64,000 nt of DNA, from NCBI GenBank assembly GCA_037074765.1, contig JBAMDO010000071.1, positions 174,132 through 238,131 of the forward strand, read 5' to 3'. Source of the stretch: Mansonella perstans. Lineage: Eukaryota; Nematoda; Chromadorea; Rhabditida; Onchocercidae. Within the stretch, counting starts at the first letter, position 1. Each line of letters opens with the position of its first letter. Below the pieces are notes generated by a model. It searched no databases, was not told where the DNA came from, and saw only the letters and a program-made list of their open reading frames with translations. Below are positions 10,901 through 38,756 of this stretch, piece by piece. The translations under genes and the position numbers were made by a program.

Positions 10901-13636
10901 ATGTTACAGCATTTAACATATGACTTATGGTGCTAAAATTACTTCGAATTCGTTAGATTATGCATTTAATTTTGTCTAATAGTTACTCATTATTAATCAG
11001 TTTCGGAATCTTTTTAAGTGTGTGCGTTATTGAGATATGTTTTGATTGCAGGAGCTTGATGAATTTGGCTTGGCTGATCGTAAAGATACTAAACCGCTTG
11101 TTGCGGCACGTAGCAACAAAGGCAAATTCTTTATGAAGGAAGAGTTTAGGTAATTATTTCGATTGCTTGAAATATGTTTTTTTTTTCCTTTTTTTATTTT
11201 TCATGGTTTACCTCGTTTTTACTGAAGAATTGTTGAAAAAAAAAGTAAAATATAGCTATCGCATATAGCTATCGAATATAGCTATCGCAAAGCCTCTGCT
11301 AATGAGAGCTGCGAAAGTTAGCATGCAGCCGCACGTAATATATTTTGTGGATTTCGTAGCCTCATTATATTCGATACATTGGATTTTAATTAAACTAATA
11401 CTTGGGAAGAGGGAATATGGACAATAACTGAAGTGGGGGATTAATTTTCGGGGATTTGATTCATTTTATTTATGCATAATAATAAGATCGCGAACAATTT
11501 CAGTGTGGAAAATTTGAGGAAATTTGTCGAAGATGTTCTTAATGATAGGTTACAACCACATGTGAAGAGTGAAGAACCACCTGAAGAGCAGTCTAATGTT
11601 AAGGTTTGTTTCTCCGATCTGGTGGAATTTTTGGATTTTCCAAAAGTTACCGGCAGCTACATTCATTAATTTTTGCATCCATTAATCCGTTGCATAATTT
11701 GCTCGCAGAGTAACTCCTCGTGGCAAAAATTAGAAAAGAAATGTCTTGAGAATCGCCATTAATATCGTTTTTGTTTTGGAACTCAACTTATCTCGAATAT
11801 TTTAGGTCGTTGTTGCTAAAACTTTCGAAGAAATGGTTATGAATGTAGAAAAGGATGTTTTGATTGAATTCTATGCTCCATGGTGTGGGCACTGCAAGGC
11901 ACTTGCACCGAAATATGATGAATTAGGCGAGAAGTTAGCCGGCGAACCAGGTGTTGTTATTGCAAAAATGGATGCAACCGCTAATGACGTACCACCACCA
12001 TTCCAAGTTCAAGGGTGAATTTTAATTGTCTTTATTTTTCATTTTCTTATACATCCTTATTTTTATATATTTATTTGAAATGTGGAAGTATCAAGTATCG
12101 ATTGAAATATTTTCTACATTTCATAGGTGATTGTGTAATATAAGCAGATATAATAAGATGAATAGCGATTCATTTTTTCAGCTATTATCTGTGTCCTATA
12201 TCTCATTCATTGATTTGAGCTTTTAATGTTAGACGTTTAACGCGTCTAACTTGGCCTGCTTTTCAACATGCTTAAGATTATTGGTAGTTTTGTTTACCGT
12301 GTTTCAGCATTGCTTAATCGTTATCAATATTCCATCATATGAGTTAAATTTTGGTCTGCAAATCATAGCGTTGTGCTCCTTTTCTACACTGTGGACATTG
12401 AAATCCTTAAGAGTTCATAATGTGTTCCATTCGTTGGAAAGAAATTAAGTGATATAGCGAATTCAAAATTTCCCAATTTTTTCACACTGTAAGTGCCAGT
12501 GCTCGTCTGCAGTCGGAAACGCTTCCGTTAGAGTTCAAATGCTACAATTTTTTCACTTGACTGGATGATTCCTGCTGTTCTATCAAGCTAAGTACATCAA
12601 AATATCATATCATAATTTACTTTTCGTTACGTTCATTATTATGACTCAGATTAGCAACAAATATGACAACAAATTAGCAAAGTGGCTTGCACAGAAAGAA
12701 ATCAATTTACACGAGCAGGTTGCAGTCGATTACTGTTCTATTGTTGTTCATGCCTGGGTTGTTTTTTAGTTCATCATTAAGTCTTAAAAACCGATCCATC
12801 TGATGATGTGTTATCCATAATCTTTCTGCATTGCCAAATAAACCAACAGTGAATATTGACCCTTGGACTTTCTCAGTTATATAAGGCATAGATTCTGAAA
12901 TGATTTTTTATTTCCTATCTATTTGTACTTATCAACTTTGTTCTTTTTTAATTTTTTCCATTTCGTCGATATATCTAAGAGTCCCACCAAGGATTGTAGT
13001 TTTTCACGAAAGCTTTTGGGTTCTGCACTTACTTTTTCGCACACAAAGCAGCTACGATCAAAGTTTGCGATGTTGGAAATATCGCTTTGTCTGTTCTCAT
13101 ATCTCACATCAATCTAATGCAACTTCATCACAGAACTATTCTAAGTAATTTTAGTCAAATGAGGTTACGTTTTACATTCATGTCAGTTCATTTATCGTCC
13201 GCATATTATCCAAAGTGAACAGCTCCTACGCTTCTTTTGAGCTGCTGATAACTGTCATAAATTCAGTTACATCTATCACATTGTACATCCATCACTGTCA
13301 ACTCTTTCTTTCAGCTGAATTTTATGGTTTTTAAATAATAGTTTATTAAGCTATCGGTTAAAGTGATGATGATGAAGTGACGGTGCGATATTTAATGTGG
13401 CTTCAATTAGATTTTGCTAAGGACACTTAAGCCTTCTGTTCTTTTGATTTCATTCTTGTTTCCGTTGCAGGTTCCCAACCCTTTATTGGGTGCCGAAGAA
13501 TAGGAAGGATAAACCGGAACCGTACTCCGGTGGTCGGGAAGTGGATGATTTTATCAAATATATTGCGAAGCATGCAACGGAAGAACTAAAAGGATACAAG
13601 AGAGACGGGAAACGAAAGAAGAAAGAAGAATTGTAA
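7942..13636 (+). CDS. pdi-3: Protein disulfide isomerase, ERp57/PDI-3 type
   Basis: Eleven exons: 7942-8090, 8323-8410, 9040-9265, 9522-9645, 9731-9844, 10139-10242, 10352-10446, 11052-11149, 11504-11603, 11806-12014, 13471-13636. They total 1473 nt, all in phase, giving 490 aa, close to the length of C. elegans PDI-3. A signal peptide of about 20 residues (hydrophobic LLLVLP, cleavage after ANA) precedes the family's a-b-b'-a' thioredoxin folds. Two [10 protein letters not shown] redox sites are intact (Cys51/Cys54 and Cys393/Cys396). The cis-proline loops are GFPTL and GFPTLYW. The C-terminus, KRKKKEEL, is an ER-retrieval signal. ERp57-type enzymes form and rearrange disulfides on glycoproteins in the ER lumen with calnexin/calreticulin. 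The second CGHC-encoding exon is followed by a 1.46-kb intron. The exon 6 donor (AAAG|GTCTTG) is unusual, but both flanking phases fit. Confidence 0.93.
11253..11290. repeat. 14-bp tandem repeat in PDI intron 8
   Basis: Three near-perfect copies of ATATAGCTATCG(C/A)A lie head to tail within the intron between exons 8 and 9. Each copy contains the palindrome ATAGCTAT. No function is apparent. Confidence 0.8.
12344..13292 (-). other. Antisense open segments with cysteine pairs inside PDI intron 10
   Basis: Several minus-strand stretches in this long intron look coding-like. ATG at 13292 opens a short frame with CDRC. 13113-12919 contains SCFVCEK followed by a charged helix-like run, and has an acceptor-like CATTAG at its start. 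12889-12707 is 60 codons open. 12406-12344 contains FQCPQC. Paired cysteines recall zinc-binding proteins. I could not join the pieces in consistent phase and recognise no family, so this may be a nested gene, a decayed gene or chance. Confidence 0.22.
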
Positions 13637-16600
13637 AGGGTCGGAATTATTGTTAAACTAAAAGTGAGGAATATGCGGTCGAAAAATGATGAGCGTTGGA
13701 TTTTAAGTTCGCTTATTGTGGACTTATTAAGCAGCCCGATTCATTCATCCGTTGTCGGTTAATGTTATTTAATTGTTGTTAATTTAATTTATTGAATATA
13801 TATATGTCTTTAAATTTCAGATCTTGTTTGTATTTAAATTCGGAGTAAGCTGCTATGTTAGTGGGCATTTTCGTACCATCCATCAAAAATCGAATTAAAA
13901 ATTCGAATACATGGATTTTCAAAATTCGAAACCTTTTTTTGCGGTGTGGCGGATTTTGTCTGTTTGGTAAAGCTTAGTTCAAAAGAGGCAAATTTGTATG
14001 TACCAGTCTATTTTTGTTTTGTTTCATCGTTAGTGATGGTAATTACCTCTTTAGTCCCATAAATCTGATTAGTTGCTATCAGGTTAATTGGTTAACCAAA
14101 AACTTTAGACATAAGATGAAAGTTATGTGCTAGTTCTTTTATTTCCAGGTTTTTGTTCGGTTTCCACTGCATAAGATATCGAACATTGTTGTTCTTTTGG
14201 TTTTCAACACTCACCATTTTTTAACAGTGAGATGCGGGCAAAGCATAAGTGATAGGTAATAAACTCATATTTTATGTGGAATCCGAAAAACCTCAATTGC
14301 TTACTATTAGATAGATACATAAATCATTCCATGGAGTTGTGATGTGAATTTTTGCAAATGTTTTCTTTAGGTTCAATTTGACAATTTCATATTTTAAAGT
14401 GATTATTTTCCAGTGCCTTCGGCTGTTTCATCAGTTAGTTTGGAATGTTTATTCCGTTGGCTTAGGCTTTTTTTAATCCTATATTTCCATTGTTATTGTC
14501 GTGTCCTTTCTCTGTTTTACATTTGTTTGCAAATTTTAAATAAATTTTTTCCAAAAGTTATCAAAATTCTTGCATTTTTGCGCATTAAATAATTCAAGAG
14601 GAAAGTCTTGCGGTTAACAAACTTTTCAAGGTAACCTGTGAAATAGGAGGAGAGGAATTTGACGAATTTGAAATTCCGCTTATTTATTTTGTAGCTGAAG
14701 TGTCCCGTTTGGAATATCTTGCTTCTCCCACTTCAATAACGTTTGGGTTTTGTGTTGCGTTGCGACTCGCGTTCCGCGTCCTTTTTACAGTGATGATGAT
14801 GATAGTGAAGATGCCGGTTATGGTGTTTTGAAGTTAACGACAAAATTTACAGGATTTTGGGGATAATCCGGAATAGTCTTTCTGGGCTGAACGTTTCTTA
14901 GCACAGTTCTCGTCCCAAAGATTTATCTCGATGCTAAATATATGGAATATTTGTCCCACTTGGTTCTAAACGAGGTCTGTGGTCTCTACTTATGTAGTAA
15001 CTTTATTGATCGCCGATTTGACATATTGGAAATTTTTATGTAATCAGTATGTTTATGTGTATGTATGTGTGCGTGTGTATATATTATGCCGATAGTGCAT
15101 ACGTTTGCGTGCATCATATCGTTCTGATATTACGAATTACGCACCGTCTGAGATTTCCTAAACAGACGAGATGGATATTATTCTTCTGTGGCATCTTAAG
15201 TGAAATATTTGGGGAATTTGGGAAATAAATAACGTCAGCATTTGGTGTTTGGTATCTTTGATTGGGTGTTTAGTTGCTGTTTGGTTGGTGACGGATATCT
15301 AGTTCTGTTATTCGGAGTTTTTACTGCTGCTACAAGCCCCTTTGATATTATCAGCAATCTGGGAATTCCCAGTCTCATTAATGGGTGAATGAAGTGGAAT
15401 CAAGTTCATATTTTGACTTGCTGATGTGTTTTTGAATTGCTGATCGTAATTGAGTTAATCCGTGTGTTTATTCTGTTTCTTTTCATTTCTCATTATCTCA
15501 ATTCGGTTCCTAATCCAGGTGGTACTACTCTCAATTTTCCAAACTCCTGTCAGTATTTTTGGAATTTTTCCAAATTTCTTATCCATGCGGTCCCGACACT
15601 ATTCTGTTTGCTAAATTAGAATTGAATTGCAAAAGGCTAAGTTTTAACTTGCCAATTATCTCGCTTAATTTACCGGAATGTTAAAATAATCCCTCTCGAT
15701 GGCAAACCCGACTTCCGCGATTTCCATCCCTTCCATCGGGAAGAAGTGACATTGTACGACAAATAACGCAAATTGCAGCGCTCTAATTTCTAACCCACCG
15801 AATCACAATTTCGGTGCTTCCTCATTCATAATAGTAGTGATTGTTTTGATAATGCAAAGTTTTAAAAAGTAATAGTTACAGCAAAGCAATAAGTAAAGTA
15901 ATTTAAAAGAAACGAAAAAATTCAATATTTTAACTGAAATCAAAAGTTCATTATGTTGTTTATAAAAGTGACAAAACATAGGATTTTTGATAGAAAATTA
16001 ATTTTAACAAAATGACATCAAATAATTTGTGTATAATATTACAACTTATAGTATAATTTGACAATAGGAAGTGAATTATTTCTGTAAAGCTAAAAAATTG
16101 AATGATTATATCGTTCTTAATTCAACCAAGCACCAACTTTATAGCACTAAATTATGTTCGTATTCTCATCAAAGAGAATTGATATTCGCCAACCTCTGCC
16201 AAACTTTGGCTATATATTCTGTTTTGGTTTTTGGTCCGAAATTATTCCTGAATACTCTGTGAAAGCATTTTACCTCACTGTATAATTAAACTACTGTTTT
16301 TAAAATTGAAGTTAATTTTCAGATATAATGTTAACTTTTCACGTACCTTATATCAAGAAAGCAACTTTTCATGACTTTTTGAATAAAGACTATTCTTCCC
16401 GAGATTTCTGAATTATTTTTAGCAGTTCCATTTTGATTTTTCGAATTGTCCGCAAAGAAAAAATTAAATGCCATGACAATTCATACGAATTGTTACAAAT
16501 CCTCTCAGGTCGTTTTTTCAATCTTTATCGATTAAAAGTTTTCAGTTCTTAATATTTGCTATCTCCACCTACTTTACCAGTATATTACTCAGAAGCTTTC

Positions 16601-17200
16601 CTCTAAATAATCGCCTATTTACTTATTTTGTATTGACCATAATGTCTTGATAATAGTGATGCGTTCATTCTGAAGAGTCCAAAGGTCAAAAGTTCACTTC
16701 CAGTTCTAGTAAATATTGATTTTCATAGCTTTTGAAAGTAATCAAATGCAATTGTATTTTAGTTAGCAAAGTGGCAAAATAAGAAAAGTAAAAAGTATGC
16801 ATTGTTTTACCATAATTTTCATAGTAATTGAATACAAAAATTACCGTTTTCTTATGAACTCAATTTATTAAATGCATTTAATTATTCTTTTTTTCTTCAC
16901 AAATTTTTATCTGTTCCATCATATTGATAATGTCCGATGCATGAAAACCAAATATGTTATCATTTTGTTATCATTCGCCTTTCCTTTTTCTCTTGTTACA
17001 AAAATGTATTCATTTTATTATTATTACAATAATAACAGGATAAATGATAATAATAATAGTAATAATAATAATGATAATACTAACAATAACAATAGTAATA
17101 ATAATAATAATAGTGATAATGATAATAACAATAGTGATAATAATAATGATAATAATAATAATAACAACAATAATAATAATAATAATAAATAATAATAATA

Positions 17201-17235
<35 letters not shown>

Positions 17236-17302
17236 TATAAAATATAATAATAATATAATAATATATTAATAATATATTAATATATAATAATAATATAATA
17301 AT

Positions 17303-17334
<32 letters not shown>

Positions 17335-17777
17335 ATAATAATAATAAAATAACTAATAATAATAATAATTAACAATAATAATAATTTAATTAATAGTAAT
17401 AATAATAATAATAATAGTAATAGTAGCGATAGTAATAATAGAAATAATAATAGTAATAATAATAATAAATAATAATATTGATAATAATAACAATGATAGT
17501 CATTTGTATAGCTGGACAGTATGGTTTTCTTTTCTATTGGTCAAAAACATCGTTAAAATGTTTCCACCAAAGTCCTTCAGTGTTATGAAAACATGTTTTA
17601 AATAATAACATAAATTCCGTTTATGGAAATAATGAATTTCAGGTTGAACGTTTCCATACTTTTTATTGATGATTTCAGTATGAAAGTATCAGTTTGCCTG
17701 TAATATACTGTTCATACATCATTTTGTTATTTTAAACTATATCTGTGTATTACTTCTGCTTTCACTTTATATAAAAG
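13637..17777. other. Intergenic region between pdi-3 and chd-1
   Basis: 4.1 kb without a recognised gene. It should contain the pdi-3 3' UTR on the left and the chd-1 promoter on the right. A (GAT)n-rich acidic-looking stretch at 14791-14880 follows an acceptor-like TTTTTACAG, but its 28-codon frame is too short to call. A GC-richer block lies at 15700-15830. A long AAT array occupies 17013-17496. Confidence 0.5.
17013..17496. repeat. Interrupted (AAT)n trinucleotide array upstream of chd-1
   Basis: About 480 bp is almost entirely AAT/ATA units with scattered G and C substitutions and occasional frame slips. It ends about 280 bp before the chd-1 start codon. It produces asparagine- or isoleucine-rich spurious ORFs. 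Its degree of interruption suggests an old, slowly decaying microsatellite. Confidence 0.95.
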
Positions 17778-32316
<14,539 letters not shown>

Positions 32317-32413
32317 AACTCACTTCATTTCTGTTTTTTCCATCTCCTTTCAAAATATTACGGGTCAAGCAACTATGCAGCATGAATTGTATATTTCTTT
32401 TAGAAATAATTGT

Positions 32414-32419
32414 AATAAA
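32414..32419 (+). terminator. Candidate chd-1 polyadenylation signal
   Basis: A canonical AATAAA lies 98 nt after the chd-1 stop codon. It is followed by T-rich sequence, consistent with a short nematode 3' UTR. Confidence 0.5.
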
Positions 32420-34202
32420 AGATTGAAGATAAGTTTCATTCGTCTTGGATTTACATTGTTTTAAAGGAATGTCACTAAATTGAAAATTATCTTTAAGAAT
32501 TTGTGAGCTGCATGAAATTTAGAAAAATTTTGTATGTTTTTTAAAATAATTTTCCATGCTCTATCTTTCAACGTTCTTTTTTATATGGTATTTTAATAAA
32601 TTGTTTGAAAGGAGCGTGAAATGTTATTTAGTTAGAATTATGTGATAGTTCAGTAATTTATCATCTGGTATTTTTTTTTTCTTTAATGTTATCCATTATT
32701 TGCTCTTGCTTACTCTGTGCATATTCATAAGTGGTTGTTAATGTGTTTATAAGAGGAATGAAACTAAATAATCGAAATAGAATTTGATGGAAGTTTATAA
32801 GCTTTTTATATTGATTATACTCAATTACTTCAATTACATTAAATACATCAAAAATTTGGAAATTATAAAGATTTATGTGATAAGAATACTGTGAAATTCG
32901 GGTGACACCTCAGTATTTGCCTATGAAACATTGATGATGATACAAAACTCAGTGATGTGAAAGTTTAAATGGTGTATTGCTTTTTTCAAATTATCCTCAG
33001 TTTTTTCAAACTCTTGCGCAGCTAACAAACTATTTGTACACTATTCTTGCATATTTTCCAATGTTTATTGTCTATTTATTTCTTCTTCTTATTCCCACTG
33101 TTTCTAGCTAGTTAATAATTCTTTCACATCTAATTTGCATTAAATAATATATAATGGGAGTAGTGTATTTGATCATCATCTTTTTAAAGACGATTCAGAC
33201 AATCATCATACACAATAACGTGAATACATACAATTCTAAATTATTTCCGTAAACATCCACGGATCCACGAGACAGAATATCCAGTGGAGTGATCAATCAG
33301 TATGATAACCAAGAATTCTTGTGATATGACGAGGAAATATGCTATTAGAAAGGCAAATTATCAGATGACATGATCATTGCAATAAGATAATTTTTTGAAG
33401 TGGAAAATAATCGAAAAATATAAACTAATAGATAATATCAATACATATTAAAATCATGGATGCAAATTAAAAATATTGAGACTGATCTAAGCTCATTTAA
33501 ACATAAGCTTAGATCAATTTAAATTTCAAGATTTAAGGTTAAATTTAAATTTTAAGGTTAAAGAGTACGTGAGATAACTCACATTAGGATTGATATGTTT
33601 TATATTAAAGCACAATACAAAATACATTTCTCATAAAAAGTGTACAAATTATAGATAAGTTGAACAGATTTAATGAAATTTAGCAACAAGTCAATTGAAT
33701 TCATAAAATCTTTTGAGAAACGAAGTAATCAGTGTACGACGTCGGGATTAATCGCCTGTGGCAATCTTCTTACAATGCATATATTTAACGGACCACGCGT
33801 CAGGCATTATGGCCATGTTAATTTCGTTACAACAGGTGTAGTAGGTCTTTGTTCGGTCAGTGCGGGACGATACTGGTTGGTTGGTATTTGGGGTGGTTGT
33901 GCTGTATCGGTGTGATATGGAGAGTTATTAAGTATGGTAGATAGGTGTAGGATTGCATGATTGGGATGGAATTTATAGGATGAACGTTTGATCCATGTTT
34001 GATAGAGAGATGATTCATTTTGGGACAGTTTAAATTTTTCCACTTTCGAATTTTTGTTTTATCCATAAGAAAGAAAATAATAAGAAATGCCATAAATGTG
34101 TTTACATAAATGATTTTAAAAGAAACATTCATATCAAATTAAAGCATTACATTGTTATAATTATATAAAATGCAATGATTTGGCCTTTTAGAAGTTTTTG
34201 AA

Positions 34203-34212
34203 TAATTTCCAG
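34203..34212 (+). promoter_or_regulatory. Candidate SL trans-splice acceptor of ubql-1
   Basis: AATTTCCAG ends at 34212, 15 nt before the ubiquilin ATG, with no coding exon upstream. It fits a trans-splice acceptor or a 5' UTR intron end. Confidence 0.4.
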
Positions 34213-34227
34213 AATTTAGACCAAATA

Positions 34228-37200
34228 ATGACGGATTCTGGTAGTGATGAAGAGGTTCAAAACAAAATAAACTTAAAAGTGAAAACTACGTCGGAAGCGT
34301 ATGATATAACGGTGCCAGAAAATGCTACCGTTTTAAAAGTATGCATTTTAAAAAATTTAAATATAAATAACTAGTCGTATAATTAACATTTTTACTTCTA
34401 CTATTTCAATCTGGAGTACTTATTTACTGATTATGGTATTTTAAGATGCAGCTATATTTTCTTATTATGTCTGTTGTAGTGGTTGAAATTCCAGGTTAAA
34501 ACAGTATTGTCAGCGAAAATTAATCAGCCATCTGAAAAGCTTTGTCTTATTTTTTCCGGAAAGATTTTGAAAGATCATGAAACGCTTGCTAAGCTTTGTA
34601 AGTTAAATTTTTATTGACTGTATTTCGGTTCTTTGTAGTATTTTTTGATGAAAATACTTTTGTATAAATATGATTTAATACCGATGGTTGCAATAATTTA
34701 ATTTTAGCATTGTGTTTTTAGTTCCTTCCTTGTTTATAGTGAGAAAAGATTAATATTCGAGAAGGGAAAATACATGTGAAACTGGATTGAATATAACAGA
34801 TTGATTTTAATAGGATATTTTGCACTTTATAGCGATATCTTTTATCACTGTTTGCGCCTTTTTTTTGAACTGCTTAATTTCAGCTATTAGAGATGGTATG
34901 GCCATTCATCTCGTCATACGTAATTCACAGCGGGTAAGGAGAACTTCATTTAATTTTCGCTTACTGGAACTTGTTGTTTTTAATCAGTTTCTTTTTATTA
35001 CACTTTTTGTTGTTGCCATTATTATGTTTCAGCCCGCTGCAGCTAGTACTGCTTCTGGAACTGGATTAGCTCCAGTAAGTCCTTTTTAACTGTTTTGGAT
35101 TCTCAAAGATTATATTCGGCTTTATATTGTAATAACTCAAGCGCATACATAAGATATTACACAATATACATTTTTAACATTTGATTTTCCCTTCATTTTG
35201 TTTTCCTGTTTTCTATAAGATTTTTTGTTAAAAATAGAATGCGGCAATGGGAGCAAATCCAATGAGTGGTGCATTAGGGATGGCGCAGCATATGATGCAG
35301 AACCCAGAAGCAATACGCGAAATGACAAATAGTCCAATAGTTCAGTCACTGTTGAATAATCCAGACATAATAAGGTCACTTATTGCTGATAATCCACAGA
35401 TTCAGCAGGTTATTGAGGTAATTTTTTTTTCTCTGTACTTTTATGGAAATGAAGAAATTACGAGAAAATATGGCTTACTTAACATATCTAAATGTTAATT
35501 TTTTGGGACTTTTTAATCGATCAATTCTAATTGTTGGTTTAAGTCAAATCCCGAGCTTGGCCATTTGTTGAATGATCCGGAAGTGATTCGGCAGACGATC
35601 GAGATGGTGAGAAACCCGAGTATGTTTCAAGAATTGATGCGTAGTCGTGACCAAGCAATACGGAATCTTCAGGTTATTCCATTATGTTATTCCACTGTTC
35701 CATTACTTTCCAGCCCATAACTAATACTAAAAGTTACAATTTTGGAAACTTGAAAACCTGATACTAAGTTTGAAGGGGTCAATTGAATTGATGGAATACT
35801 TAACAGATAAATCAATCACTTTAGGGGATTCCGGGTGGACAAGCAGCGTTGCAACGTTTATATCAAGATGTACAAGAACCACTATTGAACAGTGCAACAA
35901 GCACTTTCGCTAACAATCCCTTCGCAACTTTAGTAGATAATTCTAATAATACGGGTAATATTTTTTTTTTATTTTTCTTCATTTTGTATTCATTAACTCT
36001 TATAGCATGCCTTGCATCGCAATATCCCTACTTTTTAAATTAGGATAGTGTGATGAGTGATCATTTGTCATATAACGTGCTTCCAAAACATTTCATATAA
36101 GTTGCTTCTAAAACATTTGTTATCATATAACTAAATTCCATCATTTAGCGTCACGTAGTCAACGTGCAGGTGTCGAAAATGCCGAAGCATTGCCAAATCC
36201 TTGGGGTAATGCTACCAATACATCGGGCTCCGCTGCTACCAATACAGGGGCTGGCGCTGGTGTCACCTCTCAACCTATGGCTAATTTACTGGGTGGTAAG
36301 TTCATTTTATTCTTATTAGTAATTATATAGTTTATTCCCCAAGACTGCGAACTCAGTCCGCAAAATACTTTAGTCTGATATTAAAGTCGGCTGGACAAGT
36401 TTTTTCTCGTCTTCTCTCTTCATTTCTTTTTTATATTTTCTTCCTGGAACTAAAAGCTAATCTGAAATTTGACTTCCAGTTTTGATTTTTGAAGAAAGAC
36501 AGCAGATAGAAATTTCCCGTAGCAGCCCTTCTTTATGGCTTCTATTTATTGTCTCGAAGAAAAACGGAAATGTAATTGGAACCATACTGAAAATTAAACT
36601 CGATGAGAATGAAATGAATTAAAGATTAATTTGAAATCTTATGCATAGTTCAGCATTCTTCGCTTTCTTCTTCATTAATCAAGAATTAAAAATAAAATGT
36701 GTGAATAAGTTTGCTCTTTACGTGTAATATATTTTCTTTAATATCTCCGTTACAGAACTTGCAAATACCCTTGGTTTGCCAGAAAATCCACCAATGTTAT
36801 CTGACCCGAATGTTTATGCACGGTTGCTCAACAGCGAAGCGTTTACAAATACTATGAATATGATTCGACAGAATCCATCATTATTGTCACAGGTTACAGT
36901 TTTTTATTTTACTTCAAATGTATATTATTTGTTTTTGAAAAACAAAAATATTATTTACATTTCAGATGCTGACATCGGGACCCGCAGTTCCGTCCACTAT
37001 GGAGCAGTATATACGAAATGCTACGCCACATTTCCGGAATACTGTAAGACTTAGTAACTGTTCTCTTTAAAATGTAATCCGAATTGGGATAGGCCAAATT
37101 TTCTTTTTTTGTTACCTGGGAACAAAGTATTAGGCATCTCTCGAATTGTTCATAACAGCAATCGTAGTTGTCGTACAAATTTTATGCTAATTCAATTTTT

Positions 37201-38756
37201 GAAATGTTTTGATGTTCTGAATGCTAGAAACTTTATTTCATTTAGATTACAAAGAGATATTAGCCTTAGTTTTTGAAATATTATCCCCATAAAGAACGCT
37301 TTGAAAGGCAAAACTTATTCAGAAATGGTAAGAATATATGGATCAGTTCTAGCATTATTGTATCAAAATTCCAGATGCAAAATCCTGAAATGATGCGAGC
37401 GATGTCTAATCCAAGAGTGATTGAAGCATTCCATCAAATTCATACTGGCATGGATACTTTACGTCGTGAAGCTCCACAGCTTCTACCTCCTGGGTTGTAA
37501 GTAGATCTTTCTGTTCACTAATACTCACTTAAAAATAATCAGATTGCATACAATATGTAGGCGGGTTTTTCTATCGTTTGACAACATCTTTTCAGTTTTC
37601 CAACTACTCCAACAGCAGCTACAACGACTCCTAGTACTACTTCAAGGTATTCATTCTTACGGTTTCCTTATAATGTCAGCACTGTAAATTTTTTTTGTTT
37701 AAAGACACTCTTCAAACCAGAAACATGAAATGTGTGGTGATCGTGATCGATTAATGCAGTTTTATACAAGGCATATTTAAAAACTTCTGTTCTCTTTTTT
37801 AGTGATTCAATCACAACTGGCACAGCACCAGGTACGGGGACGACAACAACAACAACTTCCTCTGCCCCGACTACCGAACAAGCAATGATGATGCTTAATT
37901 TAATTAGACAAATGACTGGCGCAACTCTTGTAAGTCTAATGGAATCTTTATTATTTGGAAGTCGAACAGAAATAAACAGCCCTTTCGAGACAGTAATGCA
38001 GACTTGAAAATTTGTCTTTTTTAATGATTGTTGAGTGTTGCTTGACCTAGCACTTTCCTACTGTATTTATGATTAAAGTTTAATTCATGTTTTACGACGT
38101 GGTTGTTCTCTGCGTCCAAAGCACGCGACCATTTTTGTCAAATTTTTGTAGCACATATGTGAAGTTTGGTGGTACCTTTCTCAGAAATTTATTTTATTCG
38201 AGAAAAGTTAAGAACTTTCAGGGTGGATCGACGCAACCACCAGAAGAGCGTTACCGCAGTCAGTTAGAGCAGTTAACGAGTATGGGATTCAGTAATCAAG
38301 AAGCTAATATTCAAGGTGATTTTAGCCCTAATGATTCCCTTAGCTGGAAAGTTGCAGAATCAGTTGAGAATAACAAAATGTTTTTGGATTTACTGCTCTG
38401 ATTATAAAATTTTGTTTGAAATCCTGCATATCGTCCAGGATTTAATTAAACACCCTGACTTCTCAGCTTACTTCAGGCTTATGGATTGGTCTATTTGAGT
38501 TTGAATTTCTTGTTACATAAGACAATAACCAATGTTAAATTATCAGGCAGGGACCGGGTCAACAGAAGTATTTTCTTGTAACCATGCATGTGCAATTTTT
38601 CAAGTAGCTATTGGGAGTGATGAGAAAAAAGAACACAAAAATCTATGGTGAAGAAATTATTCCGAAAATAATGATTGTTTTATAGCATTGCTTGCGACGT
38701 TTGGTGATGTAAACGCCGCTATCGATCGACTTCTAAGCGGCGCAGGACAGCAGTAA
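34228..38756 (+). CDS. ubql-1: Ubiquilin (UBL-UBA proteasome shuttle factor)
   Basis: Fifteen exons: 34228-34338, 34495-34597, 34884-34933, 35033-35074, 35238-35417, 35544-35672, 35825-35954, 36149-36295, 36756-36892, 36966-37043, 37375-37496, 37596-37646, 37803-37929, 38222-38315, 38686-38756. They total 1572 nt in phase, 523 aa, near the length of C. elegans UBQL-1. An N-terminal ubiquitin-like domain (about 13-88; LIFSGKILKD, MAIHLVIR) is followed by STI1-like Met/Asn/Pro-rich repeats (about 105-410; MMQNPEAIREM, LLNNPDIIRSL, MQNPEMMRAMSNPRV). Then come a Thr/Ser/Pro-rich linker and a C-terminal UBA (about 480-520) with the ubiquitin-binding MGF loop (490-492) and FGDVNAAIDRLL. Ubiquilins carry ubiquitinated or misfolded membrane proteins to the proteasome in the cytosol. 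The exon 6 acceptor (TTTAAG) is weak but fits phase and homology. Confidence 0.93.

Larger units (their letters stand above)
32317..34227. other. Intergenic region between chd-1 and ubql-1
   Basis: 1.9 kb holds the chd-1 3' UTR and the ubiquilin promoter. A GC-richer island at about 33725-33915 is open on both strands (80 codons on plus, 78 on minus). Neither translation shows a recognisable domain, so I read it as promoter or chance rather than a gene. The spacing is far greater than the 100-500 bp typical of genes inside a nematode operon. Confidence 0.5.

Noticed and set aside
16872..17247. Asn-rich and Ile-rich ORFs
   Set aside because: They are translations of the AAT trinucleotide array.
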